From: Rheinheimera sp. D18
GTDB taxonomy: Bacteria > Pseudomonadota > Gammaproteobacteria > Enterobacterales > Alteromonadaceae
Direction: 5' to 3'
DNA: 64,000 bases
Assembly (NCBI RefSeq): GCF_004345025.1
Contig: NZ_CP037745.1
Location: forward strand, 2,170,001-2,234,000
Below, piece after piece: positions 51,107 to 60,043 of this stretch. The number at the start of each line of letters is the position of its first letter. The first letter of the stretch is position 1. The position numbers and the translations under genes were made by a program. Under the pieces are notes generated by a model. It worked only from the letters and a program-made list of their open reading frames with translations, had not been told where the DNA came from and made no database searches.

Positions 51107-54100
51107 TTAATATTTAAAGCCGTGATACTCTACCGTGCACTTAATATCTGCCTGAAGGAAGTTATCACAACTACGTTGCGCCTGCTGTAATGCCATACCT
51201 TCGGCATTGGGATCATCTTCAAAATAAGCTACGCCAAGTACAAATTGTCCAGTTTGGCGTGACTTAATATAGAATGGTTTTTGCCCATATAAAACCGCCA
51301 ATTTCCGGCGTAAAATATGATAATACAATTTAAGCATTCTGGCCGATTTGAACTGACCAACACTGACTACATAGCCTTCGGCGTTATCTAAAGGCGCCAG
51401 TACAAAATCAACACCAACAATAAGATCACCGTCAGACGAAAAACGTAGTTGCTTTTCTCGAACCGTTTTTAATTCTCGTCTGTCAATATAAGCATCATCA
51501 ACCTTCAGGTTATAGCGCCCAGGTTTTATATTATTAAACAAATACATGCCATCAAATTCAGAACGAGTACTGCCAACAACCTCATTGGTTTCATTTATCA
51601 AATTAAGCAAAATATAGGGTGCAGGCGCAGCTTCACCTGCATCATTTTTTAGGTAAATAACACCTTCTAGCTCGCCGGCTTTCACTATCGGAAAATCAAG
51701 TTGCTCTAAGTAACCTTTACGCGCCGTAATAGCTACACCAGGAATAGCGGTGATCATAAAAGGGCCGTCGATACTTTCGGCATCAACGATAATGTCAGTC
51801 TTCACATTATTAGCAAGTGCTGACAGAATGGCTACGCCATCGCTATTGGTTATACCCCTTTTGTATCCCTGCACTGCCTTAACTTCGACATTATCAAACA
51901 GGGGCTCACCCTCATCAAACACGCCATTCATATTTAAATCTTCAAAAACCCTAACCGCAGCCGCACCAGATCGAGAGATCATTCTGCCTGAAGTAAATAC
52001 AGTATTTTGCATCGATGCATAACCTAAACTAAATCTTAAAGCCATGCCAACAGACCAATCGCCATTAAAGTCATAATCTACATTGGTATTAAGCAAAAAA
52101 TCATCGTGTTGCCAATTCAGGCCAAGGTTAAACATAAACTGGTCAGTCGGAACCAGATAAGACATCCTAACATCGGAGTTTAACGACGACGCCCAGCGAT
52201 AGGTGAAAGCGCCACCATAAGACAACAGCTCTGCTTCTGGTTTTATGGCATAGTTGCTATAAAATCGAGTAAATAATTTGCCAAAGCTTTTTCGATACTG
52301 AAAACCGCCACTCAACTCAGTTGACGTTAGTAAAGATGCCTGTAATAACTCATTGTCTGTGCCTGGAAGTTGTGTCGTATCAGGTAGCTGCCCGAGCTGC
52401 GAACTTTTATTCCAATTCAGGTTATGAGAAAAAGAACCATATCGACTATTAAAACCGATGGCATTGGCAAAGTTATCCATAGTAATACCGTTATGATAGT
52501 TCGTTCTGTACCAGCTATTTTGATAGCTAAGCGGCAACGTACTATTTTCTGCTAGCCGCCCATTCATCGTAACCGATAAGGTGTCGTTTCTGTTATCCAA
52601 CACCGAACGCTCGGTATTAAACAATTGATCCTGTCGGTATGAAAAACTCCAACTGCTATCCCAAAAGCGAGTTCTAAAATTATGGTTAGTTGTTTGTCGG
52701 TTGTTTCTATCTACAGAGATTGCTGAATTTAACAAGCCATATTTACCCAAGCTTAAGTTGGCACCTAAAGTATAATATTGCTGTATTTCGCCTTGTTCTG
52801 GCATAAACCAGCTAGTACCTGCGCTATAAGCTAGCCAGTCGGTAATACCATAGTCAAAAATTGCCCCGGCTAAAATACCTGTATTTGCAGGGTCTTTATA
52901 GTAGTCATTAATTGCAAACAACGACTTGCCCGCGTTTACTACCGATACTCTATAAGTACTTTCACCCGAAGCGACAACATTACTATCAACGATATAAGAT
53001 TCTACTTTAGTTTCTATCTGTCCCTGCGGTCCGTAAAACACTAGCTCAAAATCGTTACTGCCAAACGACAGTTCAACATCATTAAATTCATAGCGCCCAT
53101 CTGCTACCGAAATAGAACGATCCAGCAATACACCATTACGATAAAGTTCAACGTCCCAACCTACCTGTACGTCACCAGTCAAATTAACCTTTCTGTTATC
53201 TGCTAGTTGGCTTAAAGGCGTATTACTAACCGCAATACCACGGCTTAAACCTTGAGTTCTACCAAAACCAGCGTTTACGGGTGTAACATCCCCCAGTGTA
53301 AATTCTGTTGCGCGAAGCGGCCCCAGCAAATTGGCATTTGTCGATTGTTTGGACAGCGTTAGCCTAGCATCCTGTAATAAATTCTGATCCGCACCAGCTA
53401 GAAACAACTCGGCATTAAAATACGCCAAGTCTTGGTTAGCCAATACTGAATAATTACTACGGGTTTTGTCATTTGCATGCTTCGCCGCTAACTGTATATC
53501 TAATAAAGGCGCAGTAAAAACCGTATACGGTGATTCTTTTTCTGGCATAACCGAGCGACTAACACCGCCGTACCCATCTAACATCCTTGTGCGTCGTGCC
53601 GCTCTGGCTTCTACCGGAAATTTCGATTTAGACACAATGTTCACACTCAATCTTGCTTCATCAAGCTCAACACTAAAATCAAACCAGTTAGCAATTTCGG
53701 CTATTTCCATATAAATATCATCATCGCGTAACTGATAATTAGCCGCGCTCACATTAAAAACTTTACCTTGTAAATTCACCTCTAATTGTTCGGCTGTGCT
53801 GGGCTTTAAACTAAACACATTGCGCTCATTTAAAAACCAGCCGTTGGCCGCTTTCTGGGTTAAATCAACATAAATTGGATATTCAACAATTTGGAAGAAA
53901 TCCCCCAAACCCAACAAAAAAAGCTGTTGGCTTTTATAAACAAGAATATCAGTAAGCTGTACGCCATTTACCGACAAAGCCAGAATTAGCTCTTCACCAA
54001 CAGGAAAACGGCTGCTGTATATTGCAGCGTCGGTTAATGCATTTACATTAGGCTGTGCCGTCGCACTTACGGGTAAAGCGTCAAAACTTTGACTACTAGC

Positions 54101-54394
54101 TGCAATTTCGGCTGGCGGGTTAAATACACTGGCTGCAAAGGTAGCAGGTGCGGCAATGACAGCCTCTGCTGTTGTTTCTGGCGGGGCAGCAGAGGTGGTT
54201 TCCGTTGTTATGGCTGCTATCGCCTGCTGTTTTTCACTGATCCGCTGCAATAACTCTTGTAAATTGGCTTGTAAGCTAATTGCTTTATTAGCCTCAGCCA
54301 CATTAGCGTCAGCTGCAAACAGCTTGAACGAACAAAGCACACAGCATATAAGCAAAACTTTCCGTATTATATTGTTACCGTCAAATTTACTCAT
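51107..54394 (-). CDS. Usher-like outer-membrane protein with C-terminal SPOR-like domain
   Basis: 1095 residues. After a signal peptide (cleaved near 28) comes a coiled, alanine- and threonine-rich stretch, then an usher-like N-terminal region (FPVGEELILALSVNGVQL), a long stretch of alternating barrel strands (about 290-800) with WDVELYRNGVLLDRSISVAD typical of ushers, a calcium-binding-like loop (DLNMNGVFDEGEP), a carboxypeptidase-regulatory-type domain (about 905-965) and, from residue 1007, a SPOR-like domain (GYVVSVGQFKSARMLKLYYH). It probably secretes and assembles the pilins. The chaperone gene is 14 bases upstream. The SPOR tail is atypical for ushers. Confidence 0.78.
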   Translation of the reverse strand: MSKFDGNNIIRKVLLICCVLCSFKLFAADANVAEANKAISLQANLQELLQRISEKQQAIAAITTETTSAAPPETTAEAVIAAPATFAASVFNPPAEIAASSQSFDALPVSATAQPNVNALTDAAIYSSRFPVGEELILALSVNGVQLTDILVYKSQQLFLLGLGDFFQIVEYPIYVDLTQKAANGWFLNERNVFSLKPSTAEQLEVNLQGKVFNVSAANYQLRDDDIYMEIAEIANWFDFSVELDEARLSVNIVSKSKFPVEARAARRTRMLDGYGGVSRSVMPEKESPYTVFTAPLLDIQLAAKHANDKTRSNYSVLANQDLAYFNAELFLAGADQNLLQDARLTLSKQSTNANLLGPLRATEFTLGDVTPVNAGFGRTQGLSRGIAVSNTPLSQLADNRKVNLTGDVQVGWDVELYRNGVLLDRSISVADGRYEFNDVELSFGSNDFELVFYGPQGQIETKVESYIVDSNVVASGESTYRVSVVNAGKSLFAINDYYKDPANTGILAGAIFDYGITDWLAYSAGTSWFMPEQGEIQQYYTLGANLSLGKYGLLNSAISVDRNNRQTTNHNFRTRFWDSSWSFSYRQDQLFNTERSVLDNRNDTLSVTMNGRLAENSTLPLSYQNSWYRTNYHNGITMDNFANAIGFNSRYGSFSHNLNWNKSSQLGQLPDTTQLPGTDNELLQASLLTSTELSGGFQYRKSFGKLFTRFYSNYAIKPEAELLSYGGAFTYRWASSLNSDVRMSYLVPTDQFMFNLGLNWQHDDFLLNTNVDYDFNGDWSVGMALRFSLGYASMQNTVFTSGRMISRSGAAAVRVFEDLNMNGVFDEGEPLFDNVEVKAVQGYKRGITNSDGVAILSALANNVKTDIIVDAESIDGPFMITAIPGVAITARKGYLEQLDFPIVKAGELEGVIYLKNDAGEAAPAPYILLNLINETNEVVGSTRSEFDGMYLFNNIKPGRYNLKVDDAYIDRRELKTVREKQLRFSSDGDLIVGVDFVLAPLDNAEGYVVSVGQFKSARMLKLYYHILRRKLAVLYGQKPFYIKSRQTGQFVLGVAYFEDDPNAEGMALQQAQRSCDNFLQADIKCTVEYHGFKY

Positions 54395-54408
54395 AGGCCA
54401 TGGCTATC

Positions 54409-55245
54409 TCAATTAATTATTTTTATCATCCCCTTGCTGATATTGAAGGTTTTTTCAAAGAAAACAGTACCCTTGAAATTTTTTGAACCGTCATAAACAA
54501 CTCGAAGCGTGCCATTTGCTATAGCAAAATCTGCGCCAACCCAATGTAATTTCACCGTTGTTTCTGATAATTCAGGCCAAAAGCTATACTCGGCATTTTT
54601 TGCTATCAAACGCTCAGTGCCATTTTCTGGTGTCCAGTAAGCACTAATATCACCAAGTGTTGAATTTAGACCAGTTCGGCGCATTTTTAGGTTTACAGCC
54701 CCAGTAGCCAATGCCGGATCATACTGAAGATTTACGCTATCAGCAGCCAGCGAGTATTGCAGTTCACCTTGGCGCACAGTTACCGGAATAGAAAAACTCA
54801 GTACAATATTAATACCCAAAGATGCACCTTCATTTTTCACAGCAACATTCTTCTCAGGTGGTACTGCTTTAAATAGTAAATGTGACCTATATTCACCCTT
54901 TGCCAAATTAGCGGGCCTGCGCAGTGCCAATTTTATATTTTGCCGCTCGCCGGGTTGCAACGTTACCTGACGCGGAGTAAAACGCAGCATTTTACTAGCA
55001 ACAGGAAAAACCAATGCCTGCTCTGGTGTTAAATCGGTATAGCCTCCATCAGGTTGCGCCTGCTTTTCTGTCCATTCAAGGCGATAGGTTGTTACCGCAT
55101 CAGAGGTATTAATCAAGGTAACATCGGCAGAGCGGTCAGTTGGGCCAAACTGCACCCTAGTGGGGTTAATTAGCAAGTTTGCCTCGGCCACAGTAGAAAA
55201 GCCGAAACTTAACGCCATACATAACAGCGTAAATACTTTTTGCAT
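54409..55245 (-). CDS. PapD-like periplasmic pilus chaperone
   Basis: 278 residues from the ATG at 55245, which gives a clean signal peptide (MQKVFTLLCMALSFGFSTV); a GTG ten codons earlier is less likely. Mature start LLINPTRVQFGPTDRSADVT and VTLQPGERQNIKLALRRP with a following YRSHLLFKAVP are the G1-strand donor landmarks of pilus chaperones. The second Ig domain is recognisable but divergent. It would fold and cap the DUF4402-type subunits made by the three genes upstream and pass them to the usher. Confidence 0.88.
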   Translation of the reverse strand: MQKVFTLLCMALSFGFSTVAEANLLINPTRVQFGPTDRSADVTLINTSDAVTTYRLEWTEKQAQPDGGYTDLTPEQALVFPVASKMLRFTPRQVTLQPGERQNIKLALRRPANLAKGEYRSHLLFKAVPPEKNVAVKNEGASLGINIVLSFSIPVTVRQGELQYSLAADSVNLQYDPALATGAVNLKMRRTGLNSTLGDISAYWTPENGTERLIAKNAEYSFWPELSETTVKLHWVGADFAIANGTLRVVYDGSKNFKGTVFFEKTFNISKGMIKIIN

Positions 55246-55281
55246 GTTGAATACTCTCGTTGTGTAAACAGACACGTTTAT

Positions 55282-55740
55282 TTAATAATCTAAATTTAGG
55301 TTTAAATAAACGACATAAGTGGCATTAGAAACATAATTAAACACTGGATTACCCGAAGTACGTAATGTCGCGCCTATACGAAACTGCACAGCACCTGAAC
55401 TATTAACATTAACAACAGAGGGTATATCAACGGCACTAATTTCAAACTGCGCAGTTGATGGATAAGGCATAGCAGACCAAGCAGGTAAATTAACAGATAA
55501 ATTAACTAAAGTATAAGCTGCCATACCGTTTAGTGTATACACCCCAGGTGTACCGGGTTTAATAACATAAATTTGATTGGTGCTGGTTTGCTTACCATTA
55601 CGGGTTATAGTGGTACTGCTAACACTGTTATTATTTCTAATAGCAATTTCACCAAAACTCAGCGGGCTGTCGATTAGAAATGCCGCCCAAGTTGGTTGGC
55701 TTAATAAACAACAGGCTACAACTAATAAGTATTTTATCAT
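55282..55740 (-). CDS. DUF4402-like minor pilin (tip or adaptor candidate)
   Basis: 152 residues with signal peptide (YLLVVACCLLSQPTWAAF). The mature part has the DUF4402 plan: a first strand SPLSFGEIAIRNNNSVSST, a glycine/asparagine central stretch and a closing VQFRIGATLRTSGNP...YVVYLNLNLDY. It lacks the cysteines found in the two larger pilins. It follows them by 57 bases and precedes the chaperone by 36, a position often held by minor or terminal subunits. Subunit role is inference. Confidence 0.7.
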   Translation of the reverse strand: MIKYLLVVACCLLSQPTWAAFLIDSPLSFGEIAIRNNNSVSSTTITRNGKQTSTNQIYVIKPGTPGVYTLNGMAAYTLVNLSVNLPAWSAMPYPSTAQFEISAVDIPSVVNVNSSGAVQFRIGATLRTSGNPVFNYVSNATYVVYLNLNLDY

Positions 55741-55797
55741 GAACAGCAGGTCTCGCCCTTATGGCCTGCATGTAAGCTGGCCATAAGGGCTATTTTG

Positions 55798-56430
55798 TTA
55801 ATATTCTACGGTAACGTCAAACGTTCCCTTATAAGCTACGCCATCTTGGTAGTTTAAGCCCGCACCAAGCGCTGCTACATGAGTTGCAATTTGTGCCCCT
55901 ACCCTAAATGCCGCATTACCACTATTGTCTGTCGCCAAGACGGTTGTAATCGGCCCTGGAGCAATACCTGATGTCCGATAGGCAGTAAAGTTACCTAAAC
56001 TAAAAGTTGCTGCACCGGCTGGTAGCCCTGCAGCAGACAATGTTGTAGCAGTAGGTAACGTTAACTTTAAATCTGTAAATGCAGCAACCCCACTAACGGT
56101 AAATTCCGGGCGCGCAGGCACACCACCTATTGACTGAATAACAGAATCAGTATCACCGGCCGTACATAAAGTAGTTGCACCGGATGCGGCGGCGGTCAAT
56201 GTCGGCGCTGCCGAATCGGAAGACAGAGTCAAAATGGCGCACATATCCGCCCCGCCGCCTGCTGTAGCACGTAAACTACCAAAATCTAAGGTTCCAGTAT
56301 GCTGAAAATCAATAGCGTTATTCACCGTTACCGTTGCGTCAACAGTTACCGTTTCTGCAATTACCACACTGCTAACAGCAACCAACAAAGCCGCCGTCAC
56401 GCTTTTTGTAATATTATTTAATTTCATCAT
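55798..56430 (-). CDS. DUF4402-domain major pilin (copy 2)
   Basis: 210 residues. Signal peptide (SVTAALLVAVSSVVIAE), then VTVDATVTVNNAIDFQHTGT, LDFGSLRA, and the C-terminal half AAFRVGAQIATHVAALGAGL ending in FDVTVEY. Two cysteines (near 70 and 95) lie in a segment unlike its tandem paralogue, while the signal peptide, the first 50 residues and the last 90 are nearly identical. AAGGA precedes the start. DUF4402 proteins are surface or fibre subunits in several proteobacteria. Confidence 0.82.
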   Translation of the reverse strand: MMKLNNITKSVTAALLVAVSSVVIAETVTVDATVTVNNAIDFQHTGTLDFGSLRATAGGGADMCAILTLSSDSAAPTLTAAASGATTLCTAGDTDSVIQSIGGVPARPEFTVSGVAAFTDLKLTLPTATTLSAAGLPAGAATFSLGNFTAYRTSGIAPGPITTVLATDNSGNAAFRVGAQIATHVAALGAGLNYQDGVAYKGTFDVTVEY

Positions 56431-56442
56431 CAACTTCCTTTA

Positions 56443-57072
56443 TCAATATGTTACGATAACTTCAAACGTACCCGCATAAGGTGCGGTGTCCTGATATCCT
56501 ATACCCGCAAGTGCTGCTACATGAGTTGCAATTTCTGCCCCTACTCTAAATGCAGCATTACCACTATTATCTGTCGCTAAGGTAGTTGTAATAGGCCCAG
56601 GAGTAATACCTGATGTCCGATAGGCAGTAAAGTTACCTACACTAAAAGTTGCTGCACCGCCTGGTAGCCCAGCAGCAGACAATGTTGTAGCAGTAGTAGG
56701 TAACTCTAACTTTAAATCTGTAAATGCAGCAACACCACTAACTGTAAATTCTGGCCGTGCAGGTACCCCCCCCACTGACTGAATAACAGCGACAACGCCA
56801 GCACCACCTGGACATAAAGTGCTTATTGCAACTGAACTCAATGTTGCCGTTGCTGTGTTAGCAGCCAGTCCTAAAACCGCGCATTCATCTGCTATTGTAG
56901 ATGGTTTAGCCCGTATAATACCAAAATCTAAGGTTCCGGTATGCTGAAAATCAATGGCGTTATTTACCGTTACCGTTGCGTCAACAGTTACGGTTTCTGC
57001 AATTACCACACTGCTAACAGCAACCAACAAAGCCGCCGTCACGCTTTTTGTAATATTATTCAATTTCATCAT
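56443..57072 (-). CDS. DUF4402-domain major pilin (copy 1)
   Basis: 209 residues. Same layout as its tandem copy: identical signal and first 45 or so residues, a distinct cysteine-bearing segment (ECAVLGLAANTATATLSSVA and STLCPGG), then FRVGAEIATHVAALAGIGY and a closing FEVIVTY. It is the first gene of the six-gene fibre operon; AGGA precedes the ATG. Its 12-base gap to the copy below argues for joint translation. Confidence 0.82.
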   Translation of the reverse strand: MMKLNNITKSVTAALLVAVSSVVIAETVTVDATVTVNNAIDFQHTGTLDFGIIRAKPSTIADECAVLGLAANTATATLSSVAISTLCPGGAGVVAVIQSVGGVPARPEFTVSGVAAFTDLKLELPTTATTLSAAGLPGGAATFSVGNFTAYRTSGITPGPITTTLATDNSGNAAFRVGAEIATHVAALAGIGYQDTAPYAGTFEVIVTY

Positions 57073-57530
57073 AAGTATTCCTATATTGTCTAAGTTTAAG
57101 CACGCCTAGTGCAATCAACATTGTAATAGGGCGTACTGTATTATCGACGTCATTAAATTTTTCTTGAGAGCAAAGTTTAAATAAAACTAAAAAAACACTT
57201 TTTATTCAATGATATTCAATTTTAAACGACTACGCATTCCTCATCGAAATTGTAATTAGCCGTATAGCAAAGCATTTCACGCTCAGTCATATTGCATCAA
57301 GCAGTTAAATCATCAAGACATTATTTATATATAAATAAAAATACCAACTCTCGTTAAATTCAAACAAATGCAAAACCACCTTAAAAATAAACAATTAAAG
57401 CAATAAAAAAACAAATAATGCGTTGCCAATGGCGAAATATAACATTTCCTTCTCATTTGCCGGTTTATTATACAGATTTAGGGTGGTATTATTTTACAAC
57501 CGAATACAAAGCTAACTAAAACCCATTCAG
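57073..57530. other. 458-base A+T-rich intergenic region with the pilin promoter
   Basis: No ORF or RNA gene was seen. Composition is very A+T rich compared with flanking genes. On the minus strand TCAAGAAA, 11 bases, GTCGATAA at 57141-57167 resembles a sigma-28 promoter (four of eight and seven of eight matches), about 62 bases of leader before the first pilin ATG. Curved, A-tracted DNA such as 57360-57420 could bind H-NS-like proteins. All of this is tentative. Confidence 0.4.
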
Positions 57531-58364
57531 CTATATTGCTACCGGCGCTTTAATATGAGGATGGGCTTGATAATCACTTAGCGTAAAGTCTTCAAATTTG
57601 AAGGAAAAAATATCTTTTACCTCGGGGTTTAGCTGCATTTTGGGCAAGGCAAAAGGTTGCCGTGCTAATTGCGTATTTACTTGCTCTAAATGGTTAGAAT
57701 AAAGATGTGCATCGCCAAGGGTATGAATAAAATCACCCGGTTGCAGGTCGCATACTTGTGCCACCATTAAGGTTAGTAAAGCGTAACTGGCGATATTAAA
57801 TGGCACGCCAAGAAATATATCTGCACTGCGCTGATATAGCTGACAAGACAACTTGCCATCATTTACGTAAAACTGAAATAACGTATGACACGGCGGCAAT
57901 GCCTGCTTGCCGGCTGCAGCGTTTTGTTTCGGTGAGATACGGGTATCGGGCAGTACCGCGGGGTTCCAAGCACTAACAATTAAACGGCGCGAGTCTGGAG
58001 TACGTTTAATATCAGTTATTAGCTGGCTAATTTGATCTATAGTACCGCCATCAATAGCTTGCCAGCTACGCCACTGCGCGCCATATACTGGCCCTAACTC
58101 GCCGCTTTCTGTTGCCCACTCATTCCAAATGGATACGCCATTATCGGTTAAATAACCAATATTGGTTTCACCCTTTAAAAACCACAGCAACTCATGAATA
58201 ATCGAGCGCAAATGGCATTTTTTTGTCGTTACTAACGGGAAACCTTGCTGTAAGTCAAAACGCATCTGATAACCAAATACACTAATAGTGCCAGTACCAG
58301 TGCGGTCAGTTTTTTTATGACCCTGCTCAAGCACATGGCGCATTAACTCTAAATACTGCTTCAT
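57531..58364 (-). CDS. thyA: Thymidylate synthase
   Basis: 277 residues, 13 more than E. coli ThyA (264). The catalytic Cys159 sits in [11 protein letters not shown] and the [21 protein letters not shown] and C-terminal IKAPVAI blocks are intact. The extra residues are a loop ([14 protein letters not shown]) just before the active-site cysteine. It methylates dUMP to dTMP with methylene-tetrahydrofolate. ATGA overlap with lgt, a conserved order in many gammaproteobacteria. Confidence 0.98.
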   Translation of the reverse strand: MKQYLELMRHVLEQGHKKTDRTGTGTISVFGYQMRFDLQQGFPLVTTKKCHLRSIIHELLWFLKGETNIGYLTDNGVSIWNEWATESGELGPVYGAQWRSWQAIDGGTIDQISQLITDIKRTPDSRRLIVSAWNPAVLPDTRISPKQNAAAGKQALPPCHTLFQFYVNDGKLSCQLYQRSADIFLGVPFNIASYALLTLMVAQVCDLQPGDFIHTLGDAHLYSNHLEQVNTQLARQPFALPKMQLNPEVKDIFSFKFEDFTLSDYQAHPHIKAPVAI

Positions 58365-59179
58365 TTGTTAGTAACCTGCTTCTGCTGTTTTAACTTAGTA
58401 TTGTAGGCATAAACTATCAGGCCAACACCAACGATAATCATCGGCAATGACAACCACTGCCCCATCGACATACCCGCGGATAACACACCAAGATGTGCGT
58501 CGGGTTCGCGGTAGAACTCAATAAAGAAACGTGCACTACCATAACCCACTAAAAATAAGCCGCCAATACTACCCATAGGGGGTTTAAACCGGCGAAATAG
58601 CATTATAACAATAAACAGCAATACGCCTTCTAACGCAAACTCGTATAACTGTGACGGGTGTCGCGGTAATGGGCCTGCGCCTGGGAACAATACCGCCCAA
58701 GATACATCGGTAGGCCGTCCCCATAGTTCCGCATTAATAAAGTTACCAAGCCGACCTGCACCAAGGCCTAACGGAATAAGCGGTGCAACAAAATCGCCTA
58801 ATTCTAAATAGCGTTTGTTATTACGCCATGCAAACCACGCCATAGCCACTAGAACACCTAGTAAGCCGCCATGAAATGACATACCGCCGGTCCAAATTTT
58901 AAATAAGTATGAGGGCTCGCGAAGAAAAAGCTCAAACTGATAAAACAGTACGTAACCTATACGCCCGCCCAGCACAACGCCAAGGAAGCCGAGAAAGAGT
59001 AAATCGCTAACTTGCTGCTCATTCCAGCCTGAATTAGGCTGTTTTGCCGCCCGATTTGCCAGCCACCAAGCCAAACCAAAAGCAACCAAATACATTAAGC
59101 CGTACCAACGTAAGCTTATGGGCCCAATGGAAAAAATAATCGGATCTATTTGCGGAAATGTAATATAACTTGCAGACAT
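58361..59179 (-). CDS. lgt: Prolipoprotein diacylglyceryl transferase
   Basis: 272 residues with seven membrane helices. The family signature [20 protein letters not shown] and the HGGLLGVL segment with a catalytic His are present. It attaches diacylglycerol to the lipobox Cys of preprolipoproteins in the inner membrane, so it modifies the FlgH, FlgO, FlgP and SPOR-like lipoproteins of this window too. Coupled to thyA by ATGA overlap. Confidence 0.97.
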   Translation of the reverse strand: MSASYITFPQIDPIIFSIGPISLRWYGLMYLVAFGLAWWLANRAAKQPNSGWNEQQVSDLLFLGFLGVVLGGRIGYVLFYQFELFLREPSYLFKIWTGGMSFHGGLLGVLVAMAWFAWRNNKRYLELGDFVAPLIPLGLGAGRLGNFINAELWGRPTDVSWAVLFPGAGPLPRHPSQLYEFALEGVLLFIVIMLFRRFKPPMGSIGGLFLVGYGSARFFIEFYREPDAHLGVLSAGMSMGQWLSLPMIIVGVGLIVYAYNTKLKQQKQVTNK

Positions 59180-59188
59180 AACAACCCT

Positions 59189-59983
59189 TTAACTAAACAT
59201 CATCTTCACTGCTATTAGCAGCAGCAATACGCCAAATACACGTTTCATCGTCAGTACCGGCAAACGTTGAGTAAGTTTAGCGCCCAATGGCGCTGTAAAT
59301 ACCGAGGTAGCGACTATACCCAGTAGCGCGGGTATATAAATATAACCAACAAAACCATCACTTAGCTGATAATGCTGCCAACCTGCGATTACATAACCAA
59401 GCGAGCCAAATACAGCAATAGCAATACCACTAGCTGCAGCGCAGCCGATAGCACGACGCATATCTAGTGAAAAATAATTTAGCATTGGCACAAATAACGC
59501 GCCGCCACCGATACCTAATAAACTAGCAATACCACCTAAAAATGCCGAAATAGCGATCATTGGAGCAGACCCCGGCATTGGTTTTTTACCCTCGGTGGCG
59601 CGAGATGCGAGCATACGTATTGAAATCAGTAATACCGCAATGCTGAAAATCATTTGCAATACGTGAGCACTAATATTATGAGCTAAGTAACCGACTGCCC
59701 ATGCACCTAATGCGGCGCCAAACATAATAGCGCTCGCAATTGACCAAGGCACATTACCCCAGCGATGGTGCGCTAAAACTGACGAGCTAGCCGTAACAAT
59801 TATTGACGCTAACGAGGTCGCTATAGCCACTAAAATAGCTTGATCAACAGGCACAATACCAAACGCAGGCAACAACATAACTAATGCTGGCACCACAATT
59901 AGGCCGCCGCCAATACCCAATAAGCCAGCCAAAAAGCCAACTAAGGCACCCAGTAGCAAGGTGATGATAATAAAAATTAACAC
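59189..59983 (-). CDS. TSUP (TauE/SafE) family permease
   Basis: 264 residues, eight predicted membrane helices. Two repeats each carry the family signature (GLLGIGGGLIVVPAL near 20 and SLLGIGGGALFVPML near 150), showing internal duplication. The start is a GTG at 59983 with GAGAAG upstream. TSUP permeases move sulfite, sulfonates or other organic anions. It lies in the conserved ptsP-permease-lgt-thyA order, 9 bases from lgt. Substrate unassigned. Confidence 0.92.
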   Translation of the reverse strand: MLIFIIITLLLGALVGFLAGLLGIGGGLIVVPALVMLLPAFGIVPVDQAILVAIATSLASIIVTASSSVLAHHRWGNVPWSIASAIMFGAALGAWAVGYLAHNISAHVLQMIFSIAVLLISIRMLASRATEGKKPMPGSAPMIAISAFLGGIASLLGIGGGALFVPMLNYFSLDMRRAIGCAAASGIAIAVFGSLGYVIAGWQHYQLSDGFVGYIYIPALLGIVATSVFTAPLGAKLTQRLPVLTMKRVFGVLLLLIAVKMMFS

Positions 59984-60043
59984 AGGCTTCTCATCAGTTT
60001 AATAGTGAGCATTGTATAACAACTAACGTAATTGGCTATGCTT

